DNA from: Cyclina sinensis
Lineage: Eukaryota > Mollusca > Bivalvia > Venerida > Veneridae
Direction: 5' to 3'
DNA length: 64,000 nt
NCBI GenBank assembly: GCA_012932295.1
Contig: JAAONU010000016.1
Location: 32,053,290 to 32,117,289 of the forward strand
Part shown: positions 1 through 11,370 of the stretch, piece by piece
How the letters are laid out: the number at the start of each line of letters is the position of its first letter
How positions within the stretch are numbered: the first letter of the stretch is position 1
The notes under the pieces: generated by a model
Databases searched by the model: none
Told to the model about the DNA's origin: nothing
Seen by the model: only the letters and a program-made list of their open reading frames with translations
Program-made: the position numbers and the translations under genes

Positions 1-920
1 TTAAAAATCAAAGTAATGAAGTAATGATAAGTACTGTTCCTTGCACTAATAAAGACATAAATTACTTGATTTTTTGTATTGCCACTGATTAATGGTGGCT
101 TTTCATGCTTCTCAAAGGGAGAACATAGTCAGCAACTTTACCATCAGTTTTGTTTTGTCCAGAGTGTATGAAGGGATTTACTTCACATGTCATAAGATGA
201 TAAAGACATTGAGAGTAAGTGCAATGCACCTTCACTCGTCATGTCTAATTTTCTCATTATCTCCCCTTAGTACATTTTTCCTTGTCTGGAGCATATCTCT
301 AAAATGAAGAAGGACTGCAAGGGAGTGCAGTTTTCAAGAACCATAACTAGCTGCCCCCATTTTTGAGTTATTTCCCTTTATAAGTTTTGTTATTATGTTG
401 TCCTAGGCATAACTGTAAAATTGCAAATGGGATTTAGTTGATATTGATGATAGTGATAGTGTAAACATGAAGTGCAGTGTTGAATAATTGTAACTGCCAT
501 ACCCCATTTTTCAGTTATGTCCCTTTGTTACAATTTTTAATGCTTGTTGGATTTTGTCCAGAGTTTATTTCAAAAACCAATGAAGGAATTAGCTGTAAAC
601 TTCGTACAATGATCGAGGACAATGAGAGTAATTGCTTAGAGATTATATATTTTGTATTTATTATACTTCACGTAGACTTTTTACTGTATAGCCTAATGTT
701 ACGTCACATGGTGTTACTTCGATCTATCGTCCTGGAAATGAATATCACACGGTCAATATTTTTTTGCAATGTTCGCCAGGGGTGAGTAATCTATATAGGT
801 TTAAGAAAACGTAATGTTCTAATTCTCTCTCCTGGCCGCTCGGATCTGTGTGCCTCAGACGCTTGCAATGTGCACTACAGTGTATAAAGCGTCTTGCAAC
901 ACAGACTAGCTGTTAGGACC
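1..920. repeat. Decayed dispersed repeat, no gene
   Basis: No gene is recognised. The motif TTGTCCAGAG or TTGTCTGGAG recurs near 155, 283 and 556. It is followed by similar text about a GATAAAGACATTGAGAGTAA or GAGGACAATGAGAGTAA stretch, so this looks like old internally repeated dispersed DNA. Short open frames here lack any recognisable domain. From about 800 to 920 I see nothing. Confidence 0.45.
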
Positions 921-1212
921 GGATGTGGTCCAGTGGTAACGCGCTGGACGTAAACCAGGGGTCCCGAGTTTGATCCCCTGCTCCTCCACTAACATTACTA
1001 ATAGTATTTCGGATGAGACGTTAAATCTAGGTCCCACGTATCAGTGCTAAACACTGAGCATGCAAAAGAACCAGGGGTGTCTCTGGAATAGGATGCTTTC
1101 TGTATCTTGCACTACTCCCACAACATAAAATAACCAGTCTCTTCGGGGGCGGGGGGGGGGGGGGGGGGGGGTGCGTCGGTCACATGAGCAACCGGTACCG
1201 ACGATAAATAAG
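920..1212 (+). repeat. tRNA-derived SINE, copy 1
   Basis: The head carries a pol III A box (TGGTCCAGTGG) and a B-box-like GAGTTTGATCC about 30 bases later, as in a tRNA. It is followed by a conserved body (TTTCGGATGAGACGTTAAA, then CTGAGCATGCAAAAGAACCA) and a tail ending GACGATAAATAAG. The same architecture recurs at 11089-11370, which confirms a repeat family. The body resembles the conserved central domains known from molluscan and other metazoan SINEs (Nin-DC type), but that name is unverified. A run of about 22 G residues near 1150-1171 interrupts the body; copy 2 has a short G run there. Confidence 0.85.
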
Positions 1213-1399
1213 CTCAGATAGAGAGACTAGCTGACCAAACGTCTTGATAACACAGACTTACCAAACGACAATTGATGATAAAATGGCCGTGAAAAATTAC
1301 ATTGAAATATTGGTTCTGCCTCAGGTGTTATTTCAGTTCTCAGGTTGCTAATATGCACTATTACCCCGAGAGACATGTGTTATTTTTATAGTAGCATAG

Positions 1400-2393
1400 T
1401 TTAGAAGACCTTCACCAGGTTTGAACAAATTATGTCCCTAGGGTCAAAACTGGCCCCGCCCAGGGGTCTTATTTATTTTGAATATATTTTTTTTGAAAAT
1501 CTTGTCAGAAATCATGGGCTGTAGAACTTGGATCTTTGGTACGTAGCACTGTATAATTGACCTTTACAAAGATTGTTCAAGTTATCTCCATAGGGTTAAA
1601 ATTGAATCCTGCCTGGGATCACTTAACTTATATAAACTTACAAGGAAAAACAAATAATTCCCTTTCTTACCTCGATCTATCGACCAACTTCTTTGATTTT
1701 GCAGCTACAGTATGGAAATTTGAACTATACTTACAATTTTGCATGCTGATTTCAAATGCAACCTAAGCCAACATTTACCTTTACCTGTTGCCCATCTGTT
1801 TTTACAGCTACAGTACTGAAATTTGAACTATAGTTATTATTATGCATGTAAAATTAAACTTTTACCTTAGCCAACATAACCTTGACCTCCTGACCTACTT
1901 TCTTGTTTTAGAAGATGGAGTATTAAAATTTGAACTTTTCTTATAATTTTGCAAGTAGTTTTCAGCTGATCCTTAGCCGACATTGACCTTGACCTACTGA
2001 CCTGCTTCCTTGTTTTTGCAGCTACAGGATAGAAATTTGTATTATACTATAATTGTGAATGAAGATTTCAACTTTGACCTTAGGTGACATTGAAATTAAC
2101 CTACTGACCTACTTTCTTGTTTTTGCAGCTACAGTAAGGGAATTTGAACTATACTTATAATTTTGAATGTGGCTTTCAACGTTGACCTTGTCTGACACTG
2201 ACTTGGTACTACCTAAACATACTGTATTTGAAGCTGTGTCCGTGAAATTTGGACCAGATGTACAAATTTTGCATGTAGATTTCAACCTCAACATCAGGTG
2301 AACTTACCTTGATTGCTTCAATGGCCTTGCTTTTTAAAATGGTGGTACTCGGGTGGGAGATATAAAGCCACCATGACCCTCTTGTTTAAAGCT
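1400..2393 (+). repeat. Decayed AGCTCACCTG-family element with ~105-bp tandem units
   Basis: The left part holds the text typical of this family (GGTCAAAACTGGCCCCGCCC, then CTTGTCAGAAATCATGGGCT, then GGTACGTAGCACTGT). The right end closes with AGCCACCATGACCCTCTTGTTT, the 3' end shared with the copies ending at 28783, 31300 and 35428. The middle (about 1700-2300) holds roughly six units of about 105 bp built on GCTACAGTA...AAATTTGAACTATA...TTTTGCATG and GACCTACTGACCTACTT. The 5' AGCTCACC end is not visible, so this copy is truncated. Confidence 0.7.
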
Positions 2394-2849
2394 TGTTGGA
2401 AACATAATTCTTAAGTATTCAAGGGATTTAGTTGATATTACACCTGTTGATAAGGGACAAATAGAGTATGTGCATTATCAAAGAAGTATAACTCTGCCTT
2501 GCTTATTTAGTTCTTACCGGATATTTTCCCCTCTTGCATCTGACAACTTGGTATTGAGGTGGTATTAATCACATTCAGTGATATATCTAGTTAATTTTTA
2601 TAGTAGTATTTTTACTTTAATTTATATTTAGAAAAATACACTCATTTACTTATGTTTAAATTTATCGACGGCAATGGTTTCAAGTGTGATAAACTCCCCA
2701 AGAAGTGGTGGCCGGTTTTAGGTTAATTGGGGCCAGTTAAAACAGATTAACAAGCGTTCCACGTCTAGAGACTCCCCAAACTGGTTATTTTGGCAGAACT
2801 TGTGTATATGATATCGGTTTATAATTTGGTAAGAAAGTACTAGTTTTAT

Positions 2850-2935
2850 ATGCTACGGATGGAGCTGGAATTCGAACCTGATACAGCTTGGTTTCCAGTC
2901 TAGCTTTTCACGAGACTACAGATCTGATCAAGTCA
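2850..2935 (-). repeat. Possible tRNA-derived SINE head
   Basis: Read on the minus strand, a tRNA-like order is visible: CTGTAGTCTCGTGAAAAGC, then CTAGACTGGAAACCAAG, then a perfect B box GGTTCGAATTCC followed by AGCTCC. Stems are imperfect, so a functional tRNA is unlikely. No second copy was found in the window to define the ends. Confidence 0.35.
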
Positions 2936-3120
2936 CCATCTTTTTACAGTTTTTATTCGGCTGCCATTTGCGTTATCTTTTGTATGGAAGACGTCAGTAA
3001 AGAATCTTCGTATCTAAAAATCCCCCGCCCCCACCCCACCCCCGGATTAAATTGCTTTGACTGAACGTTGTCGGAGTTATTGTTTGAATAAAAAAATATC
3101 CGGGAAATAAAGTCAGTTCG

Positions 3121-3123
<3 letters not shown>

Positions 3124-3158
<35 letters not shown>

Positions 3159-3185
3159 CCCTCTTTCTCTCTCTCTCTCTCTCTC
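3124..3185. repeat. (CT)n microsatellite
   Basis: This is an almost uninterrupted CT dinucleotide tract with one short C-rich interruption (CCCCCCTCTTT) in the middle. Confidence 0.95.
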
Positions 3186-3967
3186 GGGTGACGGCCTACC
3201 CTTTTGTTGGTGAACTCCTGCAATCTAAAGTTCTATATAACGGCATAATAACAATGAAGTAGATTAATTACATTTTCTGCTTTCAGTACAATTAATCATG
3301 TATGTAGATGTAGTCTCCGCAAATGTTTTATGTAATGACCTTCGCCTGTATAAATATGTACATGTATTCTGTACAAGAAAAAAAAGTGCGTTAAAGTCAA
3401 TGACTGACCTACAATTCATGACAAAATAGCTTTGTAACACATGGGATTTCCAAGTTTCAATAAATTGTTTGCTAATATACTATTAAGGGAGTGCTAAGTG
3501 TTTTGCATCATTTTTGCTACGTGGGTGACTTACTGCACAGATTAACAATGAAGGATGTTTGATATAACTGATTACTTCCGACCTCGTATGTGCGTCATCG
3601 ACCACAGCGCATGCGTCGGAAGCTCGTATTAACTAGTAAATCAAAAAAAAAAAAAAAACATACCTAAGATATTACTTGTTTGTTCATACTAGCCTATCTA
3701 AATATGGTACACATAGATGTCACTTTCGTTTTCCAATAATGTCGCATTACGCACTGGAGTTGTAGCCATTTCACTGCCAAATTTTCCACTATCTTAAACA
3801 CTTAAAGAATTACACCGACTTCACTGACAACATGGACAAGATTACCATGACTGTATTTTCTGCCGCCAACACAACAGACTTTGAAGGATGACTGTAATAT
3901 CAAGAAAGATTCTTCTTATTAAAGTGGCGTAATTTTCGCTGACTCATTACGACCCAAAGGTGGCAGT

Positions 3968-4001
3968 TGAATGAATGAATGAATGAATGAATGAATGAAT
4001 A
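3968..4001. repeat. (TGAA)n microsatellite
   Basis: About eight perfect copies of the tetranucleotide TGAA sit here, downstream of the P450 gene. Confidence 0.95.
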
Positions 4002-4538
4002 AAACAACATTTTTTCCATCATGAACATATATAAAATAATAATCTAATTTTATTAAACCAATTTCCAATAAATTTATATACTGTAGTAGACAAAACAAAA
4101 GCGATAAATAATTAATGTCTAAGTAACATGTAAAAATGAAATTCACACAAACGCCCTCGAGTAGCAAGTACTGGCACGTCGGCTCTGCCTTTTTGCTCAG
4201 AAAGTAGTTGACAGCTTAGAAAAAAGGTAAATACATTTCTACTGGTGTCTTGCATTTTTCATTTAGTGAGTACTAGCATTCGTTGTGGGTTTCCCGCATA
4301 TACAGCGAAAGAACGTGTCCATAACTTCTTACACGGTTATACAAAGATGTTCACATAGCGAACTTCTAACCGACACTAGCTTAACAGTAATCTTGATGTA
4401 CACGTACACAAAGGATAAATTCTAAATAGTTCCAGCATAACTTCCGGCATTAATTTGAACAGTGGCGATTTTAGGGAGGAAAATGTGGAAAAACTGAAGG
4501 AGTGAATCGCTGATGACGTCACTGACAGTGTTTCATCT

Positions 4539-6035
4539 TCATCTTGTCTGAAGTCTCAATTTGAATGGAATAGGACTGAATGTCATTCCTAGATGACCTT
4601 TAAGAATGGGCATCTGTCCTTCAACAGCAGAGAAAAGTTTATATTTCTGCAACAGAGTCGCAGTGTACAAGAAAAGTTCCATCCTCGCCAAAGATTCGCC
4701 CAGGCAAGCGCGCCTTCCTATACTAAACGGGATAAACTCGTCCGGTATCTTCACTTGACCATTGTCATTAAGAAACCGTTCTGGACGGAAACTATCCGGA
4801 TCTTCCCATATAGATGGATCTTTCAATACCGAATGTAAATTTACTAATACCGTAGTCTCCCTCGGAATAGTATATCCCCTAAAACTGACGTCCTCGTGGA
4901 CGGCATGTGGGACTGATAAAGGGGCCACGGGTGCTATTCTCAGTCCCTCCAGAATTGTTGCCTCCAAATATGGGAGATTTATCTTATCAGCAAGAACCGG
5001 AGATCTGTCATTACCAATGACGCAATCGATGTCTGCGTGTAATCTATCCTGTATTTCTGGATTTCTGATCAGATATAGGATTATCCATATGATACAAGTG
5101 GCCGTTGTTTCCGAACCGGCGCTCAAAAGTTCGCCCATTAACACTCGCATGTTTAATTCTGTAAACATGTCTGTAGGATTGTCTTTAAGACTTTGACGAG
5201 TGATCTCTGTTTTGTACAAATCCAAAACGTGCCGTTTCTTTCCGCTCGTGTATGTCTCAGAATGCTGCTGACACACGGTTTTAAGAAATTCTTTAGGTTT
5301 CTGTCTCACTTTTTCTATTTTATCCAAGCTTAAAAAATCACCTGGAAGCCTCCTAAGAAAGGGCAGACAACTCATTAATAGTCCAGATCTTGCAAAGAGT
5401 TTAGCTGCTTCTCCAACACTATGAAGACAGGAAATGAAATTTTGATCGTCATAATCACACCTTTGTCCAAAGAGTATTCCAGCAATAACATTTGCTACAC
5501 TCAAATTAACCGTTTCGCTTATATCAAATGGTTGTTTAAACGTATCAATCCTGTCTATAAAATGCAGTATCTCTTCGTTTATTCTTTCTTCCATTGATTT
5601 TTCAGTCCAACCGTACCCAAACTCGTTAAGCGCTTGCTGCGCAAATTTCCTATTCTCTTTCCACGGCCTGCCGTTGGCAAACACGATACCTGGCTCTTTG
5701 AACATAAGCTGGTGGAACTCAGATCGAGGTCTTTTAGAAAATACCCCTCCCCTTTTCACTAGGGCATCGTGAATAACGTCATATCCATTTAAGATCACGG
5801 TGAAGTCCTTTCCTATGTAAAGTCCGTAAATGTCGCCATACTTCTCCCGAAGTTTTCCGAAATTAATTATTGGATCTCGGCTTATTAGTGACGGAATATT
5901 TCCTAAAACAGGGAAGACGCGAGGACCAGGGGGTGCGTTCCGTGGTCGCTTGAGAATTAAACTCCAAAGTAGAATTATCAGTAAAATGATACTAATTGTA
6001 AAATAGTTACAGTTCTGAAAGATGTCTTCAATCAT
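4539..6035 (-). CDS. Cytochrome P450, CYP2 clan
   Basis: A microsomal haem-thiolate monooxygenase of 498 residues, the normal length. Numbering from the chosen start: a hydrophobic membrane anchor at about 12-28, the proline-rich hinge PPGP at 35-38, the C-helix WKENR at 125-129, the I-helix oxygen-activation motif AGSETT at 306-311, the K-helix EGLR (ExxR) at 363-366, PERF at 418-421, and the haem loop FSIGRRACLG at 437-446 with the ligand Cys at 444. All key residues are present and the frame is unbroken. The ATG at 6035 is chosen because it places the anchor as usual. The frame runs open further upstream but has no ATG there, only TTG. It meets a strong 3' splice site on the minus strand (pyrimidine tract then CAG, ending at 6090), so a 5' untranslated exon probably lies beyond. 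The I-helix and haem motifs resemble CYP2 families such as CYP2U and CYP2J; substrate and subfamily cannot be told. Many CYP2 genes have several introns, so the single coding exon is notable. Confidence 0.95.
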   Translation of the reverse strand: MIEDIFQNCNYFTISIILLIILLWSLILKRPRNAPPGPRVFPVLGNIPSLISRDPIINFGKLREKYGDIYGLYIGKDFTVILNGYDVIHDALVKRGGVFSKRPRSEFHQLMFKEPGIVFANGRPWKENRKFAQQALNEFGYGWTEKSMEERINEEILHFIDRIDTFKQPFDISETVNLSVANVIAGILFGQRCDYDDQNFISCLHSVGEAAKLFARSGLLMSCLPFLRRLPGDFLSLDKIEKVRQKPKEFLKTVCQQHSETYTSGKKRHVLDLYKTEITRQSLKDNPTDMFTELNMRVLMGELLSAGSETTATCIIWIILYLIRNPEIQDRLHADIDCVIGNDRSPVLADKINLPYLEATILEGLRIAPVAPLSVPHAVHEDVSFRGYTIPRETTVLVNLHSVLKDPSIWEDPDSFRPERFLNDNGQVKIPDEFIPFSIGRRACLGESLARMELFLYTATLLQKYKLFSAVEGQMPILKGHLGMTFSPIPFKLRLQTR

Positions 6036-6089
6036 TTCTTTTCTACCGATCACTCGATTTAAAATAAGTCGAACCCTTTCACAGTTATA

Positions 6090-6112
6090 CTGAAACAAAA
6101 AACAAAAAAATC
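6090..6112 (-). other. Predicted 3' splice site upstream of the P450 start
   Basis: On the minus strand a T-rich tract (TTTTTTTGTTTTTTGTTTCAG) precedes position 6089. It matches a metazoan acceptor and implies a 5' untranslated exon further upstream. The exact upstream exon and promoter cannot be placed. Confidence 0.5.
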
Positions 6113-7740
6113 TTAAACACGTTATCAGAATGCTCTATCTTAAATAAGACCATGTGATCTTGTTCGCGTAATTGTGGTTTCCTGTCTGAATAATCTATTT
6201 ACTACCTATTTTACTCAATAACAATTCCTCAATGAAAACGTTTTGAACTGATCACGTCATTACACAAAACAGATCGCGAGATTTAGTTCATGTAAAGGCT
6301 TCTGTAAAACCTCCCTAAATTGTTTCTATAAAAGTTTTACTCTCGATCTTCAAATATTTGAATTACTGTACACACAATTTCCACATACTAGTGACTTTGT
6401 ATTAAGTTTAAAATTATTTCTGTTTATAACATCTAGTAATAGTTTTCAGGGTTTACGGCGGCTACTTGTATAAGAAATAGATATTGTACGCCTACAGTTT
6501 AAATGAAGGACAATAACCTTAATGAACCTAACAAATAAACTGAGCGATTGTATTTACTTAGAGCGACTGAAAAGGAGGGTCATTAATTTGTTCGAGTTAT
6601 TTTTTTTATGTCCGTCTGTCCGTATGATTAACGCCCCTAGAAGTCATAAAATTACATTATTTCTTACCCTGATGGGAACGCTTTACCTAAATTATTCCAA
6701 ACTACTTAAAGTGTTTATTGAACAAATGTGTGCGACTGTTAAGTTAAAGACATCTATTTTCCACGAAAGCGAGGGAGTATTTAGATTGATTGTAAAGTAG
6801 ACATGCATTAATAACGTGATCTTGTTTTTAATCACTTCACATTTTTCGTGTGACTCATGATGTTATTGCGCAAGTAATGAATATTATTTATTTCAAGAAG
6901 AATATCGATGTTTATGAACATGCCGTTCGTATAAGCCCTGATGCCGCTTAATAAAGCTCGGTAGAAATACCCGTTCGTTGCGATTTTCTTTTTTTATATA
7001 GATTTGTACTTCTGCTTGTCTGAATTTGATTTGTTGTCGGTACCGGTTACTAAAGATGTAATCGGTATTTTAGATCTTTGTGGTCACCCGTATGAAAGAC
7101 GCCATTAATTTTATAGCTGTTCAAAACTTTCTTAAAACTGCTTAACATTTTGAAAGTGATTAATCTTCCGTTTAATTGTTCGTTTCATCTCACCCTATAA
7201 TGTTGATTTTTCCCCGTACATTGTAGCCAATTTTGATGATAATAATTGTTCTCATTAATGTTTTCTCATGAATTTAATTTAATTTCATTTTTTTTGGGTT
7301 AAAATTTCTTTTTTTTCTACATTACATGTATGTATGGTCCTATTTTTTCTCACCAACAAAATATTAATATCTATTATTAATTTGATGGACGATCACGTAA
7401 TTGAAAGATCTGGAGGACCGACCCATTTGCACTGTGTTAACTGAATTTGTGGCAGTAAAATATGAATAAACTAAAATCTGACACACCCCCTTTAAAGAGT
7501 TTAGTTATACATTTAGAGCCATTCTAACCCGACACCTACATAATACCATCTGGTTTGATTACTTGTTAACGTATTTCGTTCAAATTTTAAATATAAGTAT
7601 CTGAACACTTTCCCTGATTACTTTCCCGTTATTTAATCCCAGTTCATAAAAATAGATATTATAAAACTTAACAAGTTAAAAATATTACTGTAATTTACTA
7701 AATGGCATGACGCAAAGTTTTAACAATCTAAAAAAATCAG
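6113..7740. other. AT-rich intergenic DNA upstream of the P450
   Basis: No gene, RNA or clear repeat is recognised. The P450 promoter and any 5' untranslated exon should lie here on the minus strand. Short open frames (for example around 6522-6800) show no domain or codon pattern that I can support. Confidence 0.5.
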
Positions 7741-8845
7741 TTAATCACAGAACAGTTTGTACGTCCCAGTAACTACAACATGAACACACCTCATCCTCAT
7801 CGACAGTACATAGTTCCGGACGAACCAGTGGGAGAATATTCCCCCATTCCTGCAGAAGCGCCTGCTCCAGTGCACGGAGGTCGCGAGGGGCTGCGGGTCG
7901 ACTCCATACTCGCCTGTTAAACTCGTCCCACAGGTGTGACTAAGGTGAGAAAGGCTGCTGCCATACGTTATGTTGTTACAGTAATATCTGTGACGTACGA
8001 ACTGTATGGACTGGTGCTCCGTCTTGCAGCAATTGCAATTGCCACGTCCACCGGCTCGTTGGTGCGAAACTGCGACAGCTATCAATATGTCCTGCTGGTA
8101 CCTAAGTGCATTATGGTTCCCCTGAACAACTATTAAATCTGCCTAGGTGTGTAGCAGTACTCTGTCCCATACCATCGCGGAACCACCGCCATTCTTGTCT
8201 CGTTGAAACACGTGCATCGTTCTATCTTTCGCCTTGACGTCTGTACACTCGCAAATTCTTCCGTCGTTGTGGTACAAGTTAAACCGACTCTCGTCCGGAA
8301 CAGGACATTTGACCACTCAGCTCGTGTCATACGCTGGTGCTTGCGGGCCCGTCGCTCCCGCTGATATCGGTAACGTGGTATTAGAATAAATCCACTGAAT
8401 GGTCGCCTTGTTTTATGTTCGCAGAACCACCTCACAGCTGTTTAGGGTCTGTCATGCGCCCTCGCAGTGCATGTCGAGGTCTTGAAACGATCGATCTCGA
8501 AGATGATCTGTATCGATCCACGCATTCTGTACATCCTGTGCAAGCGTTGCCACCCTTCTGCGAGGCTGTGCTTGGATTTAACTCGGCCTGTATGCTGAAA
8601 CTTCTGCCGAAGGCTAACTATGGTGGTCACACGACTGCCAAAGACTCGGGCAGTTTGTAACAAAAATAACTCAATATTAAAAAAATCACTGATAAATGTA
8701 CATTTTTATTGGAATTCATCGTGGATAGATTCATTTTGTATATACGAGTATTTGCATAAAAATATCGTTATCTATCTTTTACGTGTCTGAGTGAATGTCC
8801 GGCTTGCAACATGCCAATTGCGCGACCGCGCTCTAACTATTACAA
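7741..8845 (-). pseudogene. Tc1/mariner-type transposase, inactive
   Basis: Minus-strand pieces follow the order of a Tc1-like transposase across frameshifts. Near 8840-8800 the N-terminal segment reads ERGRAIGMLQAGHS. From about 8660 the helix-turn-helix continues with ARVFGSRVTTI and LRQKFQHTGRV. Near 8350-8280 comes HQRMTRAEWSNVLF, then DESRFNLYHNDGR with the first catalytic Asp. Near 7930 comes SHLWDEFNRRV, and then a C-terminal SMRMRCVHVVV-like end at about 7760. The pieces sit in different frames. The PIE segment that normally carries the third catalytic acid before HLWDE is deleted, with a stop codon in its place. About 110 bp of AT-rich DNA (near 8660-8775) separates the first two pieces. 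No convincing terminal inverted repeats were found. This is a fossil and cannot encode an active enzyme. Confidence 0.85.
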
Positions 8846-9001
8846 TTTTAAAAAGTTTAATCACACGTTTGTATTTTCATAGTGAATGGAAATCTAGAAT
8901 AATGAAAATATTCTGTAAGTGCTGAGGGGAACGCTTGTGTGACTGTTATTAAAATGTATATGCGAGAGAAAAAGGATGTAAGCAGACATAAACGAACAGC
9001 A

Positions 9002-9213
9002 GAGAACAACAAATTAGAAGGCAGAAAGTATAGAACTTTATTCCCAGAGATCCAGAGAACAACAAATTAGGAGGCAGAAAGTATAGAACTTTATTCCCAG
9101 AGATCCAGAGAACAACAAATTAGGAGGCAGAAAGTATAGAACTTTATTCCCAGAGATCCAGAGAACAACAAATTAGAAGGCAGAAAGTATACAACTTTAT
9201 TTCCAGAGATCCA
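9002..9213. repeat. 53-bp tandem repeat, four copies
   Basis: Four head-to-tail units of exactly 53 bp start at 9002, 9055, 9108 and 9161, each beginning GAGAACAACAAATTAG. Units 2 and 3 are nearly identical; units 1 and 4 carry AGAAGG in place of AGGAGG, and unit 4 has a few further changes. This suggests recent local expansion. Confidence 0.95.
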
Positions 9214-9789
9214 GATATTTACAAAAGACTAATCAGTTTGCCCAAGAATGTCGTGCGTTGTGATCATGTATTATGTTCCCATTGTTTATTCATTTTTTAA
9301 AGGTTGGTTGCAACATACTATCGTTAAGTACTTTTTTTTAATGGCAAAGGTTTTGTAACAAGAATTTTCCGAAATCAGTCCAACTGACTTAGTACATTTT
9401 CGATTTGGTTGGAATCCAACCATTTTAAGTACATGTACTAATTTGCCTTTTTCTTTTTGGTGCGAGATTTACATTTTGTTACATCCACGAATTTACTTGT
9501 ATTTCCCTCAATTTGTCCTCGTTTTTCATGTATAAATATAATTGTAAATAATGCTTATTCTGGTGAGAGTGCGTCGGGCTGCTGTATCAGACAATTTTCC
9601 AATGAACCCCGGGCACGGACTAATATCTCCGCAGTGGTTGACCGAGGACATTGAGTCTAAATAGTCATTCCTCTCTCACCTCTGGTGTAAAATCATGTGA
9701 GAAAGTTGTTAGTTACTTGCTGAGTAGGTTGGTCAATACTGGTTAGTCCAGGAACACAGTTTTAAGGTTAACTGGCCGCTTGTATATTG
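9214..9789. other. No recognised feature
   Basis: AT-rich sequence with short open frames only. I see no domain, RNA gene or repeat shared with the rest of the window. Confidence 0.4.
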
Positions 9790-10250
9790 CCTACAGAGCT
9801 GAAAACCGGTGTAAAACCCATGAAAACAAATTAACCTCGAGTGAGATCTGTGATGAAAGGGTGAAATGTGATAATGAGGAAGGATAGTACCGCTTTCCTC
9901 TTTACAGTGGTTCTGCCATCAAAGATCACTTTAGGAAAACATTATTTACACATATAGATAAATGATACAACATGCCATCAAAGAATTAAGACTAGGATGG
10001 AGGTAGCCCAGATGATACTTGTATATTTTACGTAAAAGGGCAATAATTTTCAAAAGTGTGGCACACAGGACAGTGCATAACAAGCAACTCGAGAGACAAA
10101 ACTAGTTATTTATAAGTGAACCGAGGTCAGAAAATGCAGTGACCTATTTTTTTTACCTCAGGTGACACATATTCAAACCTAGAAATAATCAACAAAAGTA
10201 AACATTGTGACTGGAAATAATGACTGACTTCTGAATGTCGCCTGTATTAA
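9790..10250 (+). repeat. Dispersed repeat shared with 58.96-60.07 kb
   Basis: The stretch with AAAACAAATTAACCTCGAGT, AGTACCGCTTTCCTCTTT, GTGGCACACAGGACAGTGCA and then GGTGACACATATTCAAACCT matches two separated blocks at 58.96-59.21 and 59.93-60.07 kb. Here the blocks are contiguous, so this copy shows the uninterrupted arrangement. Confidence 0.8.
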
Positions 10251-11088
10251 TGTCTGATTTCAAAATGTGACCTGCAGTTTTACATGCAATCATTTAAATA
10301 ACAGTTCAAGTGAGAGACAGGGTACTTTGATCTACAGCGTATTTCACTACACAATGTACACTTTGGTGAACCTACTATAATTCTTATTGACAATACACTA
10401 TTATCAATCTTGGCGATAATGACTAGAAGTGAATATCATTGTTGCTTTACAAAAAAGAAATTTGAGATATATTTATTTTTTTTATACTTTTTGCAACTTT
10501 TCTTTTCATTTATTAAATGCTAAATTATTACATTGTATTACAATTTTGAAATTTACTCAAAAAGGTTACCCAAAATATGAAACAATTCCTTTTTATTCAC
10601 CTGCAGTTATTATTCTCTAAAAGATAACATCTTCAATTACCCACTTTTGATTTCTGCTGTTTCTACTGAGTAGACTTGAACAACAACATACATCATTAAA
10701 ATCTAACCAATCAGAATTCGAGAATCTGAGTCGTCTGAACCGTCATAACCTGGCCGTCAACGTGGGCTTAATGGTTTACGAAAAAGTGGGAATGGTAAGC
10801 CTTCGAATTATCGCCAGTTTGTTACGATGTCTCCTCTGTCTTACAGAGGCAATGTAACCCGAAAAACGAATGTGTTCAACCACCGGGTAAAATTCCGACA
10901 TTTTTCGTCCGCTGTGGGAAATTCGGTCATAGAAACAAGAACACCCTAAGCTTTGCAATCTAATTGAGACTATAACAGATAAAGGGATAATATTTATTTT
11001 TTCGCTGTGTAGAAGCAAGGAATTGGAGAACTTTTCTAATTGCATTGTCTAGACAGTACAAACATGTGCAATGTATGTCATTTAAAAG
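10251..11088. other. No recognised feature
   Basis: AT-rich noncoding sequence. Short open frames near 10429 and 10776-11208 have no recognisable domain, and the rightmost ones run into the adjoining SINE. Confidence 0.4.
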
Positions 11089-11370
11089 CGGATGTGGTCC
11101 AGTGGTTACGCGCTGGACTGGTAAAACAGGGGTCTCGAGTTCGATCCCCCGCTCCTCCACTAACATTACTAATAGTCTTTCGGATGAGACGTTAAACCGA
11201 GGTCCCATGTATCAGTGCTATACACTGAGCATGCAAAAGAACCAGGGTGTCTCTGGAATAGGATGCTTTCTGTATCTTGCACTACCCCCTCAACATGAAA
11301 TAACTAATCTCTTCATGGGGGCGTCGGTCATATGGGCAACCGGTACCGACGATAAATAAGATTGATAGAT
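11089..11370 (+). repeat. tRNA-derived SINE, copy 2
   Basis: Same family as 920-1212. It has an A box TGGTCCAGTGG, a B box GAGTTCGATCCC, the conserved body (TTTCGGATGAGACGTTAAAC) and the tail GACGATAAATAAG followed by ATTGATAGATA. It is closer to intact than copy 1: the B box is canonical and the G tract has not expanded. Confidence 0.9.

Larger units (their letters stand above)
2394..4538. other. Intergenic, microsatellites only
   Basis: No protein gene is recognised. Contents are a possible minus-strand tRNA-like fragment near 2850-2935, a CT microsatellite, a poly-A run near 3643-3658 and a GAAT tetranucleotide array. The part next to 4539 should contain the 3' untranslated region of the P450 gene. 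On the minus strand an AATAAA-like signal lies near 4047-4052, about 490 bases past the stop codon, and could be its polyadenylation site. Confidence 0.5.

Noticed and set aside
921..1000. Functional tRNA gene
   Set aside because: A and B boxes are present, but the sequence continues into a SINE body shared with 11089-11370, and the acceptor and anticodon stems are not intact.
4593..5196. Plus-strand open frames overlapping the P450
   Set aside because: They are antisense shadows of a gene with full P450 motifs on the minus strand.
9002..9213. CRISPR-like array
   Set aside because: The units are head-to-tail with no unique spacers, and the genome is eukaryotic.
11045..11359. 104-codon plus-strand open frame
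   Set aside because: It covers the tRNA-derived SINE body, which is a pol III-type element and not a protein gene.
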